This document shows, piece after piece, positions 18,791 to 32,400 of a stretch of DNA of 64,000 bases (the first letter of the stretch is position 1; each line of letters opens with the position of its first letter). The position numbers and the translations under genes were made by a program. Origin of the DNA: Ascaris suum (Eukaryota > Nematoda > Chromadorea > Rhabditida > Ascarididae); the NCBI GenBank assembly GCA_013433145.1, contig CM024174.1, positions 5,728,336 through 5,792,335 on the forward strand. Reading direction: 5' to 3'. Under the pieces are notes generated by a model. It saw only the letters and a list, made by a program, of their open reading frames with translations. It was not told the origin of the DNA and did not search any database.

Positions 18791-20611
18791 GCTGATTTAG
18801 CCTATTTCTAATAAGTTTTATATGAGAAGCTTGTAGTACGCCTCTGAAAAGTGCCTTTATTTTTCGCCGGGTTATTGTAGCGATGAATGATTATTATTGC
18901 AATTATTACTTTAAGGTCTGTTGGAAAAAAATTACTATTACGAAGTTCTGATGTTACTATAAGTGATCACCCTATTAGAACTTCTTTGATAATCCCAAGA
19001 CGAATGAATGCTTGCATATCTGTTCGGCGACACCTCATTGGTGTCGTTAAAGGAAAAGGTTGATATAAAGGTGATTAATGCTGTTGCACTAATATGCACG
19101 AATTGAGATGAAAGATTGGCATGATGAAGCGATAGTGTATTTTTCGTGTCACTATCGTAATGAATTTTGCACTGCATTTAACGCCCGAAAGTAAATAACT
19201 CAACCGATATTTATTCAAGTTCTAAAACAACCAGCCTTTAAGATTGCATGTTGCCGATATTCGTTTTAAGCGAGTTACAACTACTGAAGATTTGAGTGCG
19301 AAAATTCTTAACATCACCGTACAAATTCATCGTCTGGTGGCGTAATTATACAAGTTTAATAAAGTTACTAGGAATTACTATACGCTAATGTAGTTATTAC
19401 TAGTCGCTATAGAGTAATGAAATCACTATGGCATAGATTCGTTTTCTGGCGCCTTCAAATATTTCATCCCTATTATTTAGTATGCGAATGCTGCTTAATT
19501 TTGAAACGTTCTATGGATCGAGTATATAGGATCGAACGATAATCACTTTCTAAAACACTGATATGTTTCACCAAAATCATCTAATTTTTCCACTTTTGTC
19601 TTCATCCTTTTATATGCTTTTCCACACTGATATCTAAAAAAGAGAAATAAATTCACGCTCGCAAATCTCATGTCTCTATGTGGTGTGTTTTCGTTTATGT
19701 TTGCCTGCTCCGCATTTTCTGCAGAATTTGATGCAATTTACTAAGAATGCCTTTGACTGTTGCTCTAGAATTATTTGTCCAGAGTAAAGACATTCGAAAG
19801 TGTTTAAGAATTTACACTCTTCTTATCATTGGGTCTTTTATTTTTCAACAGTCATTTGTTAAAACCTTCAAGAATCAAACTTTTGTTGAAGATTTGTGCC
19901 AGCGGCCAATTTATTTAAGATATGAAGACATTACTTTGCATATCTGATAATTGTCAATAAACTATGAAGCGGTTGAACGAATGAGTGAAAAGTAAAGGCC
20001 TATATTGTACCATATGTTGTGGCCTCGCTACTTCACCTCAACCTCATGCCAAACATTTCAAATTCATTGACAAAATTCTTGCTTCATCACTATTATCTTC
20101 AATGTTTAAGGCACGTTTCCGTTTCTGCATCATATTTGCTTGTTTTTCATCACTTTTTCATCGGTGCGTAGAATAAATTAATTAATTTGCGAATAGTTAT
20201 TGCTTCAAATGACATTTGAGATGAAATTGTGGCAGAAAAATGCAATAGCATAGTTTCTTTACTATCGTAGTCAATTCTGGATTGCATTCAACCTCCAAAG
20301 TAACTAAATTTGTAATTATGCAACAACGACAAATGTATTATTGCAAAGATCTTTAGTGCAATGCTCGGAAATTCCGGCTTGCTTCAATTTCGGCCTGTTA
20401 TGTGAGAGTTCATTCATCTTTTTGTAGTTTCACAGGGTGAAAGCGACTGCCCCGTGCTAAATGTTGGAACTGAATGGCTATGCATTTTCTGCACACAATT
20501 TTTTCGTCGCCAAGGTTGTTTACTTCCTCTGGTAGTTCTGTCTCAATGCGCAAGCTCTGTATAACGTTGCGCTTACAATGTTACCACCTCAACCCCCCTC
20601 TCTCCCTCCTT

Positions 20612-20679
20612 TCTATCTATCTATCTATCCACCTATCTATCCATCTGTCTATTCTGTCTATCTACCTAGCTATCTATCT
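20612..20679. repeat. Imperfect (CTAT)n microsatellite
   Basis: A run of CTAT/CTATC units with substitutions (CCAC, CTGT, CTAC), preceded by a C-rich pyrimidine tract at 20592-20611. The strand is almost entirely pyrimidine plus A. Confidence 0.95.
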
Positions 20680-20888
20680 TGATGTAAAATATTTATGGAC
20701 TCTGTTTTTTCATGAGTTATAAGGAATTTTCGAAGCAGCATAAAGATGTGAAATTTTGGAAAATATGTAAGGATATTCACAGGTTTCATCTGTTGGTTAG
20801 CAGTGAGTTTCGCTCGCCTTTTGCTTTTATAAGTGTAAAATCAATGAAGGAATTTTTTTGAAATCATTTTTTCATTTTTGTTCGCAAC

Positions 20889-21067
20889 GATTCAGCCTTC
20901 CTCACATTGAACTCCAACTGTTGAAGCCAAAATTATGCGTTGAAGCCAAAAGCAGCACTTTTCGATACGCAAATCTCGGCTACAGCTTTGATTAACACCG
21001 ATGGTACAACCGTCGAGAATGTTCATTCAATATACAATTCTCATGATTCAGCCTTCCTCACATTGAA
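20889..21067. repeat. 23-bp exact direct repeat, copies 156 bp apart
   Basis: The 23-base word at 20889-20911 (starting GATTCAGCCTTCC) recurs exactly at 21045-21067. A second small repeat, GTTGAAGCCAAAA, is duplicated just after the first copy (about 20920-20952). This could reflect a segmental duplication that has since diverged, or a small insertion. Confidence 0.85.
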
Positions 21068-21523
21068 TTTCACTAATGCGAGCAACAGCTTCTTAAACTA
21101 CTTAATACAGTTGTCTGCAGAAACGTTTAGAATGCCACTGCAGCATTCCGATGATTTGTAGGAATGTTATTACTGGATTTCTGAAACTTTGACTTACTTT
21201 TATCCTACTTAAGACCTCCCTGAATGCTCTCATCGAAGCCTTCTCTCCATAAAGCTTTCAGTTATTTTATCGGAAAGTCTCGATTTGTGATTTTACCGGT
21301 CTTGTGATTCATAAATCTCGCTGAATATTCCAGTTATATAATTTTGCCAGTTTCATGCGCTTTGCTCACATAGCCGAGACTTCATTCCTTTTATGATACT
21401 GCTATTGATACCTAATTAGTTTTACCTTAATACAGGAATTAACAGTGCTTGAAATTTAGGCAGTATATGATTACTTCCTGTAAAATACGAAACCTTACAG
21501 TCGTCTAAAATTAGCAATAATAA

Positions 21524-21928
21524 ATGCTCATATATCCTGTTCACTGTCGAATCTTAGCAATTTCATTTTTTTCAGTTTTTGCGTTATTCAGCACATACTT
21601 GCTTATTCTTCTTCTACTAATTCTCTGTCGTCTTCATTTCCCACTGGTCTTATATTACGAGAATCACCGACCGAGTATTTTCGAACATATAAATTGCTTC
21701 ATTTTCAAATCTCGTAATGGTTTGAAATTTCGTGTCAGTTACATCGAAGTAGATGATTTTGCTTCTTTGAATTTAAAAACTGAATCTGAACAAAGAAAAC
21801 GGTGCCTTGTGACAGCTAATTATAGGATAGCCGTTTCAAAGCGTATGAAAAAGAGGGCTAAACTATTTGTGGTTAGAATATTCTCTCAGAATTCAATCAG
21901 ATTAAAGTTTTTGAAAATTTGCAGCTAG
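21524..21928 (+). CDS. Speculative single-exon ORF, 134 residues, one membrane segment
   Basis: ATG to TAG with a hydrophobic stretch at about residues 11-40 (FFSVFALFSTYLLILLLLIL) followed by a polar, basic C-terminal half. It would be a small single-pass membrane protein if real. I recognise no family. A frame of this length is expected roughly once or less by chance in 64 kb at this base composition, and there is no supporting splice or promoter signal. Confidence 0.12.
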   Translation: MLIYPVHCRILAISFFSVFALFSTYLLILLLLILCRLHFPLVLYYENHRPSIFEHINCFIFKSRNGLKFRVSYIEVDDFASLNLKTESEQRKRCLVTANYRIAVSKRMKKRAKLFVVRIFSQNSIRLKFLKICS

Positions 21929-22126
21929 ATAAGACATAAAAATTACTTCCATATGCATGAGCGTAGATATTCGAAAGCCACGACAACTTTTGGGGTTATT
22001 GATGAAGATATATTCATCTCATTATAGGGCCTTATTGGTTTAGCGAAATTCCATCAGCAGGCAAAAGACTCTTTACAATTTTAAAAATCGATCGTTTTTT
22101 AATGTGTAATTTGCACTTTCCTGTAG

Positions 22127-22212
22127 TTCATGCGACAATTATATTTGTTTTTTTTTTGGTTATGTGATAATGATTTTCATGCGACAAAAAATTAATGGTT
22201 ATGTGATAATGA
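22127..22212. repeat. Nested short direct repeats
   Basis: The word GGTTATGTGATAATGA occurs at 22158-22173 and 22197-22212. TTCATGCGACAA occurs at 22127-22138 and 22176-22187. The two pairs are interleaved with slightly different spacing (39 and 49 bases), suggesting a local duplication followed by an indel. Confidence 0.85.
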
Positions 22213-22716
22213 AAATGTAATAGTTCCTTCACATCTTCGTAGAGTAGTAATCAACGGATGAAAGATTTAATAGTGAATGCGAAGAGTAATTTCAACTAAA
22301 GAAATCGGAACCAGAAGCGCCAAAAAAATAAAAATTGATTTCTTGCTCGAGTTTGCTCTACAAATTTCTAATCTACTAATGCAGTCTACTAAATTTCAGT
22401 GCGCTTCCTAGTTGAGTGAGGTGTAGTGAGATAAAATTTGACGCAGTGAGTCAAACACTCCTCAAATAGCTGCTTGTCAGTGGTGCATATGAAGCCACTT
22501 ATAATGGTTTTTTCTTCAATTATCGCAGCAATTTTCCCTTGGAGGAAAAATATTGTTTTGCATATTGCTCATAAATTATCACGAATTTCCATTTGCTCGT
22601 GAGAAATTTGCAAAAACCTCTCAATAGAAGTATCCGGGGACGATTCCACTCGTCGCTCATTTTCCTATTAGTCTATTTGAATAATTGCTAACGGTTTCTA
22701 TTATTAACGTATAATT

Positions 22717-22759
22717 AACAATTTACACTTTATTAACGTATAATAAAGTGTAAATTGTT
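22717..22759. repeat. Perfect 19-bp inverted repeat with 5-base loop
   Basis: The left arm AACAATTTACACTTTATTA (22717-22735), loop ACGTA and right arm 22741-22759 are exactly complementary. The flanks also repeat TTAACGTATAAT (22704-22715, in direct orientation with 22733-22744). No coding context. It could be a MITE remnant, a small hairpin RNA or a replication-slippage product. Confidence 0.9.
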
Positions 22760-25536
22760 TAGTTCTTCAATACTCACATCAAATGATGTGAATGAATTTT
22801 ATTATTGTTTTGTTTGCGTGAAGAACACTTTGTATGTAAACAGATACGCATTCGAAGAGTTCTTGCATTAAGAAAAATAAATATTTTATGCATATGTTTG
22901 CATTTTAGCATGGATTTTTATAACAAAATAAAGCGATGTTCCTTCACCAACTATTAATGGCCAAATTAAAAAAGTTTTTAGTTCTTTACTAGGAGCAAGT
23001 TGAAGTTAACCTGATGCCTATAATCACTGTCGCGAGAAGGCGAATTTCATCCCCCTCTCTTGTCCCCTCTCCTTCCCTCCACTTGAAATGCCGTTTACAA
23101 GAGTTGTGGGATAATCTGCTCTCCACTTTCAATCAGTTTCTTTAAGATCTCGTGGAAAAATTCCGGTTCAGTCGATTACTGCAAGACTTATCGTATTCTA
23201 TTTGTCGAAAAATGGAGAACCACAAAAACTGTGAAAAAAATGCACGATGGCTGAAGTGTGTCGTTATGCAAGCGTCTCAGCACGCAAGCAAAGGCATCTC
23301 GTCGGAATGCTGAGCCACTCTCGCTTCAAAAGGGAAATTTCACTTTAGCAATGGAGAATATTTCTTAGGCATAACAACTCGACACCCGTTTCTGGTAAAA
23401 CGACCTCTAATTTCCTAAAGGTCTTTCTGCTCAACGAAGATTTTGGCGCTTTCGGCTGACCATGTGCACAGCGGAGCCTAAAAAGTACTTTAATACGACA
23501 AACGTTTCGCTGTGCCTATTGTAGGCAATCTTTTATTATGAAATAAAGCCCACAGCAGAGTGGAATCTCTCTCAATACATTTTATCTGTGCATATATGTC
23601 CGGCTATTTCTGCGCCGTTTTGCTGTCTGTAGTTATTAGAGATTAATATGAGCTTCTTTTAAGCGCTAATTGCTCAGGCGAAATTTTCGCATGTTGAAAT
23701 AAAAGAGCCCCAATTATGATTGCATTCTATTCTACATTTGTAGCATGATCATTGGAAATTTATATTATTACTTATTGCTTTTATTACGACTTAAAAAATT
23801 GCAGAAATTGCATCAAAACCACATAACACTAATTTGAAATATATTTAGCATTTCAACATGAATTCGCTATAGAGAAGACCTCTACCTTTTACTTGATAAA
23901 TAGCAAATGTAAAATTTACTTCATAGATATATGTGGTAACCGTTTCTTGACTGCACTTCGATGACCGTTGATGATTGTATTATGTAAGACGGCTCTGCTA
24001 TAAATCCTGTAGCAGCAACACTTACATGTGCATCTTTTCGAACGTGTTCGAATTTCTTTAGAAGAAAGTATTGAAAAAATGTTCGCATTCCCCAGAAATG
24101 AGTATTAGTAAGAAACCCATAGAACATTCCCGCAAATGCATAGTCGTTTCTGTAACGCAGAAAGGAAATGGGCTTACATAGATAAAAAGCACATAAATAA
24201 TCTTATTATACAAAAGAATCGACTTTCCATCCACCAACATAGAATCGATGTTACCGATGAGTCCGTCTTTTTTCATTTTTACTGAAAAAGAGAAGCGGAA
24301 AAAGCAATAGATGATTAAAGTCAAAATTCTTCGTAACTATCAAGGAGAAGACATACCTACGCATTATTTGAATGGTTCGCCCTCACTGAAAAAAATCGTT
24401 GCAGCGAAACGAAATTTTCAAGCCGAAAATATTCGGCACTTAAATGAATTTCAAGTTCTTGGACGCTACCTCGGCTATCGAATGCTTTTCTTGACGAAAT
24501 GTCGGTTCAGAACGGATGAACAAATCCGGATATGCTAGCACAATTCCGCGACGTTTTTAATATGGCATGGTGATAATTTTCCTTAATATCACGGTCAAAA
24601 AAATTTATCCGCATTCACCGAACCGGCACAACATAATTTCCCCTCCCCTATTGAGTTCAAAAGGTAGTGACGATGGAGTTAACTGCTTGTCTGTCAGCAC
24701 GTGAAGGATTTTATTGCGTAGGGTAAAAACATGAAATATGCTACCATAGACTTTATTGTTTTCAAACAACGCTCATAGTATCCCTAAAGTTTCTTTCAAA
24801 TCCGTTGTTTGCGCCATCAAACACACGCCGACAGTGGGAACTTTGAGCTGCTTAGAATTGAAGCAGATGCAATTGTAAACTTTAAGAAATATTAATTTCA
24901 AGAAATATATATTTCCTTTCTCAAAGCTCCTCACAGTTGAGAATGTTGCACAAACAAAAAACTTTTCCATCTGCAAGCTTATTTCAGACGCTGAGGTAGA
25001 GGAATCCGTATGAAAAGTAGTTTTTTTTCATTATTCTACCTGGCCAAATTGCTCAAAAAAGCAGGATGGTGGCTAGACGAACTGCAAAATAAAATGTTGC
25101 TTCATTCTAAAATCAACCACTAATGCCTCTTCATCGTGTTTTCATCCTTCAAAGCTGGAAAAATCTGTTTCAGAGCAATAAAATCGTAAATGACGCATAT
25201 GCATCACAAATAGGAAACATTCATTGCGCAGGCGGCGATTTGGACAGGTGCACGTGGAAATGCTAAAATAAAGCATATCAGTTATGTGTATGATAACGTC
25301 TGCACGTATTATCATGATAGAAAAAACAAGCAACTTCATTAAAAAGTTTGTTTTTTTTTCACGTTTGACGAAGCGATTGTTCCTTGGCTGATCTGGAACA
25401 ATGCTGATCACAGAGGTTTGTTTTAGGCACTTGCGTAGCACACATGAGAAGAGAAAATGATGCTATTCGAGGCTTAGTTCCAATCTAATCAGAAACCTTT
25501 TCATGAATACCACAATCAAAAAAGATAACAAAAGCG

Positions 25537-25574
25537 AGGATAGACTCTGCTGTTCGCGCCAGGATAGACTCTGC
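25537..25574. repeat. Short tandem duplication, unit 24 bp
   Basis: AGGATAGACTCTGC occurs at 25537-25550 and again at 25561-25574, separated by ten bases. A local duplication with no other feature. Confidence 0.85.
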
Positions 25575-28271
25575 AAGGAATACAGTTCGAAAAGTGCGCG
25601 ACTGTGGATCATAAGATTACTTTAAAGGTATGCCGCTAATCTCCTTAAAGGTGTGCTGACAGAGGTATAGCCTTTTGCAGTGGTGACCGAAAGACTTGTT
25701 ATGATAGCAATAGTAGCTTACGTAAGCCCGTGTAGCGAAAAGAATTAAGACACTGCTTAAGAAAAAGCCATAATTATTGCACCTATAAACGGTTATTCAA
25801 CAATAATTTCATATTTTTTAAAATCACTGGAGTAAGTGAGTATAAAAACGTGCTAGAAGAGTTGGCAAGATTTATGGCACTTTTGCATATCATCGATATT
25901 CAGACTGATGCGGCTGCTCAGGTTAAATCTCAAAGCTAATTCATACTTCTTAAAATTGCCAACAAATATTTTTGTATGCAAATCTAACTGAGGTCACAAA
26001 TTTCATGACATACTTCTAAATCCCCGCTGTGCTCTCAAAATTTATGAATTTGCTAATTTTATTAGGACAGATCAGTCCATAGTGCAAATTACACCGAACA
26101 AATTTTGTGACTCTAGCTTAAATGATCGGCGTGCTAAACATTTTGCGGCAAACAAGCTAAGGCATACAAATACACATATATGCAGACAGACACGCGTGAA
26201 TACACGGGCACGATGTTGCGGAATGCACTTTTATGAAGGAAACTTGCAGAAAGCGTGCAATGTTGAGAGTTGCAAAGAAGCAAAATATTACGATAACCTA
26301 ATCAAGATATTTTATGAAAATCGGCAAGTCCAAGAAGTGAGTCCACGGAGACCGATCTACGATCTACACCTTTCATTCTTTACATTCTACGTCGGTTTTT
26401 TCCTTCTTTTTCCAATGCGTTAACGAACTCAAAAGTGTAAAATCTAACGATGTCAATTCTTATCAGAAGCATTGTAGTGAATTCAATACTCACACAAGTT
26501 TCACGCTCATTCGTACATATACAACATCACGCAACATATCCATCAATCAACACTTTAACGCGCCTATAGATCTTGTTCTCGAATCTGATACTAAGGATAT
26601 GTGTCTTCACGCCTTTATCACCTCTACTCATTTACCTCGTCCCCTCCCCGTTTTCATCCCGCTCTCTGTCATATGTAAGCGTCGAATAAGTTGTTTTGCA
26701 TCACTAACCCACTTGTTCACTTATGCAAACGCGACGGTAAGTGATGTAGTTGACACATGTTGGCACCGTCGAGTTAAACGTTGGTACAAGCTCATCAAAA
26801 AGGAAATTCATGCGACGCGTAGTATGCAAATGCGCAAATCTGGCGCCGTTGTTGGGTTCACTTAGATGCGAGCATTGCTCGAGACCTTCCTGTCGACGAT
26901 GTTGCTAGCACATCTCATCTCTACATTCCACATTACTACGTCGAATAAAATGGCTTAATTCTAGTAGGTTCTCTTCATATCATTCTATGAAATTTTAGAA
27001 TTGCCATCAAATTCTATTAGTTAAGACCAAAAAATTGAAAAGCCAACATGATTTGATTCACGATATTAAATTCTACTTTAAGGGATCGGAATATTCGAGC
27101 AATCGAGCAATGGAGCTTGCTCAGTTAATAAAAGTAATTAAGTTTCGAATGAGTACTTATGTCCATTGCATTATTGTTGGATAGACTAGCGAAATGAACT
27201 TCTGCTTCAGAGTTTAATAGGCACGCACATGGCTTTTGATAATAGAATTTGCATTAATAAACCATGAGCATATTGCCATTGAAGCACAAAAAGTACGCTT
27301 CCTACGTCAGCATTTCACTCATTCCTTCACTTTCTGCTCCATGTTTGGAAGATGCAGAGGCGAACGTTTGGAAGCTTGCTTTCAATGTTGATTCTATGCC
27401 ATGAGCTCGCCATCAACTAGGCTCATAAACACTCCATCTCGATGATTCTGGTGAACCCAAGTAGCGGAACAACTCCTTCACTTTAGACTTCACCAGCCAC
27501 CTTGTTCTCATGTCTGTTCGTTTGATATTTCGAAAAGCGTGCAAACCCACTTTTGCTGGCTAACTTATACAATTACATTCATTTTGCCTAAATCGATAAT
27601 GTTGGAATTAAGAAATGACATTCAGCCTATACTAGAATCACTACTACGGTCACCTCTTTCATGGCGAAAAATGTCTTATGAATTCGGGCTACTGCCGCAT
27701 ATTTGTCGATAGATACAGTAGCCGCTGTGCAGAAGGTCTTATTCACTAAAATTTATTGGAAATTGAAAATCGGTCCTTTGCAGATAACCGACACGATTTT
27801 TTGATGCGGCGCTGAAGTTCGTCAAAACATTTTTCTCGGCTCGTCGGCTTGCTGAGATGTAACAATTTGCATGTTGGTTTACCTTCAGTATGCTCTCATT
27901 GAGATGTCGTCTTCTGTGTATCGACCGGACTATCACATAAGGTCCCGCTTCATTAAAGGTTCGTTTCTAGCTCAACATCATATTCACAAGAAGTCTCTCG
28001 AGGTTTGAATGATACTGCTATTGCCTAAAGAACGCTTATTTGTGACCACCGGTAAAAACAGCACAATGAATCTTTGAACATTAAGATAAACATATCGCAA
28101 AGCTCTTCAGCTATGACGCAAATCAACAACACAGGAGAGAAGGCGAAGAAAACAAAGCAAGCTTGTTACTTTGATGCTTTCACCGCCAAAAACCTACATT
28201 TTGCCTTTCACGTACTAGCGACTTTTTGACGACAGTCAGAAAGTCGTTGCTGAAGAACAAACCACCCTGCC

Positions 28272-28288
28272 GGGGGGGGGGGGGGGGG
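28272..28288 (+). repeat. G17 homopolymer
   Basis: Seventeen consecutive G followed by TGGTGGAG and a purine-rich stretch. It can form G-quadruplex structures and is liable to slippage and sequencing error, so the exact length should not be trusted. Confidence 0.95.
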
Positions 28289-29384
28289 TGGTGGAGTGCC
28301 GAGGAGGAAGAGAGTGAACGGCCTCTTAATATCATCGTTCCATAAAACGATTCGACTCTCAGAGGAATACACGACGTGAAAATGGATGTCCGCCTATACG
28401 CGATAAAAAAATTAGCGCTCTAAAATACGGAAATGACCTGTTGGATTCAACTTCACCTCGAAGCTAAATCCCATTGGACACCTGACGAATGCTTCCTCTG
28501 CAGTATGTTTCTTCGTGAAATGCTTCGTCAGTTGAGCTTGAATATTAGATCGAAGCAGAATTCATAAGTGCGGATTAGCAGATGCTTGAGAATTTCTTCA
28601 TGCTAAGAAATGTCCTACGTGGAATATTATTGCAATTCGTTGAATTATACATATTTTGCACATGAATAGCATATCGCTATGAACACAAGATCCCTTGCAT
28701 TGAATTTCATCACTTGAATAATACATTACTGTTCTGACGTATGAAAGAACTACCGCACCTATTTTCATCGGAGAGCGCCTCGCCCTCTCTTTTGCTCTTA
28801 AATAGTGATGACTTTTTTCAACATAAAAGCCTACCTCAGTGCTTGAGAGAAACAAACACTCCGATCTGCTATTCGAGAAAGTAAGGTCATTATAAAAATG
28901 AAGTGGCTACTAAACCAGATTTCGAATATTGAAAAAATTCCCCCATTTGTCATACTTCATCCAGAAAGGACTCGAATATCTTTTGTGTAATTTTAGATTT
29001 CATCACCTCCAAGGAGAACATTTGCCAGTATTTTATCATAATTCGCTGAAAAGTTTTGTTGACCAAATTTTCCGGTATCAGATCGGAGCAATCGTCGATG
29101 ACTTCTTTATTTCTGATTTATGCGAACGAGTAGAGGAAGTGAGTTACTGCGTATCAAGAAATGCGGTGGAGTGTCGCGAAGGGAACGTTAAGCGAGCGAA
29201 ACTCGTAATTCAATTTGTGAACACGTCGATAACGACGCAATCGTTGAAGTGCCTATTCGCATCAATTTTTTTTTTTTTTTCAAATCATGCCTGCAATGTT
29301 TTAACTCACTGCATTGCTTCCTCTCATTTACTCTAAGCTTCGTTTTTGTGATATATAGCAAACATTCCAAATACATGTGATGGT

Positions 29385-29485
29385 GATGTCTGCGTATGTG
29401 CATGTATGCATGTGTCTGCCTGCCCGTTCAGAAACTTTGCGGCAGGAAACAGAAAATCTCTCATGATAAAATTTGGTAAGCATAA
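29385..29485. repeat. GTCTGCC-type dispersed repeat copy with shared 3' motif
   Basis: A TG-rich run with ATGTATGCATGTGTCTGCC (29403-29421) is followed 45 bases later by an 18-base motif starting AAAATTTGG (29468-29485). A near-identical motif (two mismatches) follows a similar run at 40905-40949. The shared order suggests copies of one dispersed element rather than simple sequence alone. Confidence 0.5.
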
Positions 29486-32400
29486 CCTGTAGCCTAGAGT
29501 GTCACCTCCCTCCTCCAGTTTTGCCACGACCTTTTGCGCCAATTATTGCGTCCTAGGTGTGCCATAAATTTGCAAACCTTCTGCAGTGATCGAGATGCAC
29601 CTTGAAAACCAAATTGTGGTTGAGGTTGGTTTCGATGTGTTCGGTCGGATATAAATGATTCGTTTCGGATGAAACTGTGTTATTAAGGTGTCATTATTTG
29701 TCGTTCTTCTCAGATATTTCTGCAAATCGTTGGACAGATGCATTACAGTAACGAAAGCGCGCCCTTGCTAAGATTCGTCACCTTCACTAACTTATTCGCT
29801 TTTTTTCATTTATTCAATTAATCATCTTGTTTTCTCATATATTTAGTTCACTGCTTGTGCTTCATTGGCCATTTATTATTCCAACCGGAAAAATTGGAGT
29901 AATGAAATAAAATGCTTAAATGTTCTCTGCTTCTCCCTAGCAAGCTTTTGCTTAGAAAGATTCAAAATCTGTAGGCCCAAATTCTTCTTGAAAATTCAGT
30001 CTATAGGAAAAGTTTTCTTAAGAAGAATTTATTGAGCAAAAAAATATTTTCAAAAGAAGCTGTTGAAGGATGATCCAGAAGTATATATTCTGTTATACTT
30101 CCTGAGGATTTTGTTTCCTCATCATATATTCTTCCAGCGGATGGTTTTCGAACTAGGCGGAAGTAACAATCAAACTTTCATTGGCAACAAAAAGAAGCTT
30201 TTTTGCAACGCTTCGTAGTACCATGATATAAACTGATATTAGATAAAACGAGGGATTTGGAAGTTGAAAGCGAAATTTGAGTGGAACATTTGGCGGAACT
30301 GGAGTGTTTCAAAGGCATCTCTTCAAAGGTATTCTTTTACCTGCACCGTAGATGCACCTCCTCGAAGAAGTTATTCGATTTAGGCAAATTTTGTTTTCTA
30401 TTATGCATTTAGACTTTCTCTGCCATAAATTCTCTTTTTAGTTCTGTTCTCCTAAAGCGCCATTTCCCTCTTTGCCTCTACTAAGGGTATGTCTAAACTG
30501 GACTCTCCATTACTATGTTTACCATTTTTGTTTATGTCTTCGCCTCTACTAACTCATCTGCTATTCTATTTCAAAAAGTTTCATGCAAACTCAATTGCGC
30601 TTTACTCGCTTTTTATTCTAAGTATGTACATTTTAAAATTACTTACTATAAATTTTCACCTGTTTTTCTATTACAAGAACTTTAAGAATAAGAATCTATT
30701 TATACATTTGTTCTTCTCTTTTAGAAAGCCTTCAAAAATTACAAAAAAACACAAAAAGTATTGTCTCAATCATTGTTCATTTCATAACTGCGTGATGCTT
30801 CAAATTTCCAAAGATCATAGTGGTTTGAGTTCAAAAATATAATCAATGAAATAGAGGATAATAGAAGAAAATATTAAATAACCAGGTCCCAGGCGCTGAT
30901 TATTGTACCATTGCCTGACTAGGGAAAACGTGGGAAAACACAGCGTTCCTATATATTATACAGTTAAGAGGCAAGCTGTTTTTTATTGCCACAAGACTAT
31001 TACAGCCTCACTTAACAAACAAACACTCCCAATTGTAATTATCAATTTTAATTTCAATTAAGTTCCCATTTTGAAGTCATGAGACAATAAATGATGAGGT
31101 GATGCATTCTCTCATATGTTTTAATTCAATAGGATAGAAAAAACGACAGCTGATAATGACCCCTTATCAAGAAAACACATCCGTCAGGCAGTGGTACACT
31201 CATCACGAATTAAACTAGGGCAGTGGTACTTATGGTAATCACCCTCACTAACCACTGCGCTTTTATTGTCTTTTTTAACCGGTAAATATGGTGTCGTATC
31301 GTTCTCCATGACCATTCTCTCAACCTTTAAGAGGCGAGCTTTTGCGCTGAATTTGCACTGCCTTTGCGATCGCGTGCAGATGTGACAAAAAAGACAGCAC
31401 AGCTTCGTTAGTGTTAATGTAAGTCGATTCAATTGAATCTAACGTTAAATTTTTGAAAAAGGAATGGGCCTTGTCTTTCGCAACTCTTAACGAACATGAA
31501 GAAACGATCGATTCATTTTTTTGGCTATCATTCTGTCTTTTACTGGAAAATAAAAGATAGTCGAGAGATATCGATCGGGAGTTTAACAATTTGATGCACT
31601 ACCTTCTACTAATTGTGCAAACATTTTTTTCCTATACTTCATCTAATTTACTGACGAAATTCATTTCGTGATATACAAATGCTTGCCACGAAGCAGTCAT
31701 CAGCCACACATTCACAGCGACTTTTGATTGTCGTTCGCCTTCTGTTCAAATTTAATTCTCTGATTCGCTTATCATTGATACGGACGCATATTTCTGTTTG
31801 CGCTACAAAGTTGGTCAGTGATTTTGACGCAGTAGTTAGTGAGATTACCGGCAATTATTTCCTGAACTATCTATGCGCTCGGCCTCATCCATTGAAGAGC
31901 GACATTTTTCTCCATTTTCCTCGCTCCTCATTGCTGGATCGTTCAAGCCGCCAGATCTGCCAGATCAATTCTCTCAGTCATGATGATGCGTTATCGAATA
32001 CCAGTGTTATCAGTGTTCGGCAGATGACCGCCGACAAATGTTAGTCGAATGCCACCATAAAAACGCTTCCAACGAAACAATCAAGTCGTATGCTAGATGT
32101 CACTCGCAGGAACTACACAGCGGCAAGCGTTTAACGCCTCCTCCAGGATTCCAAGAATCGTAGATTTGCATGATCTTGTCCTTTTTACTGAATCACATAG
32201 TTCTCTTCGTTCAAAAAACCAAAAACTATAGGCTGCCATGAAGCAGTGCACCTAAACGCTGCACCGCTGTTAGCTCCATTCTGTTGTTCTCTATTTAGTG
32301 CAGAAACCTTTACCCGATAACATGTTCGATGGCACGAGAAAAAGCAGCAACATTACGCAACATCAAACAAGTATATAAACAAATAAATATTATATAAGCA

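Larger units (their letters stand above)
20680..28271. other. Non-coding region with small repeats
   Basis: 7.6 kb with no recognised gene apart from one speculative open frame entered separately. Small direct repeats and a perfect hairpin lie inside it. C-rich pyrimidine tracts occur near 23050-23085 and 24640-24650. Confidence 0.45.
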
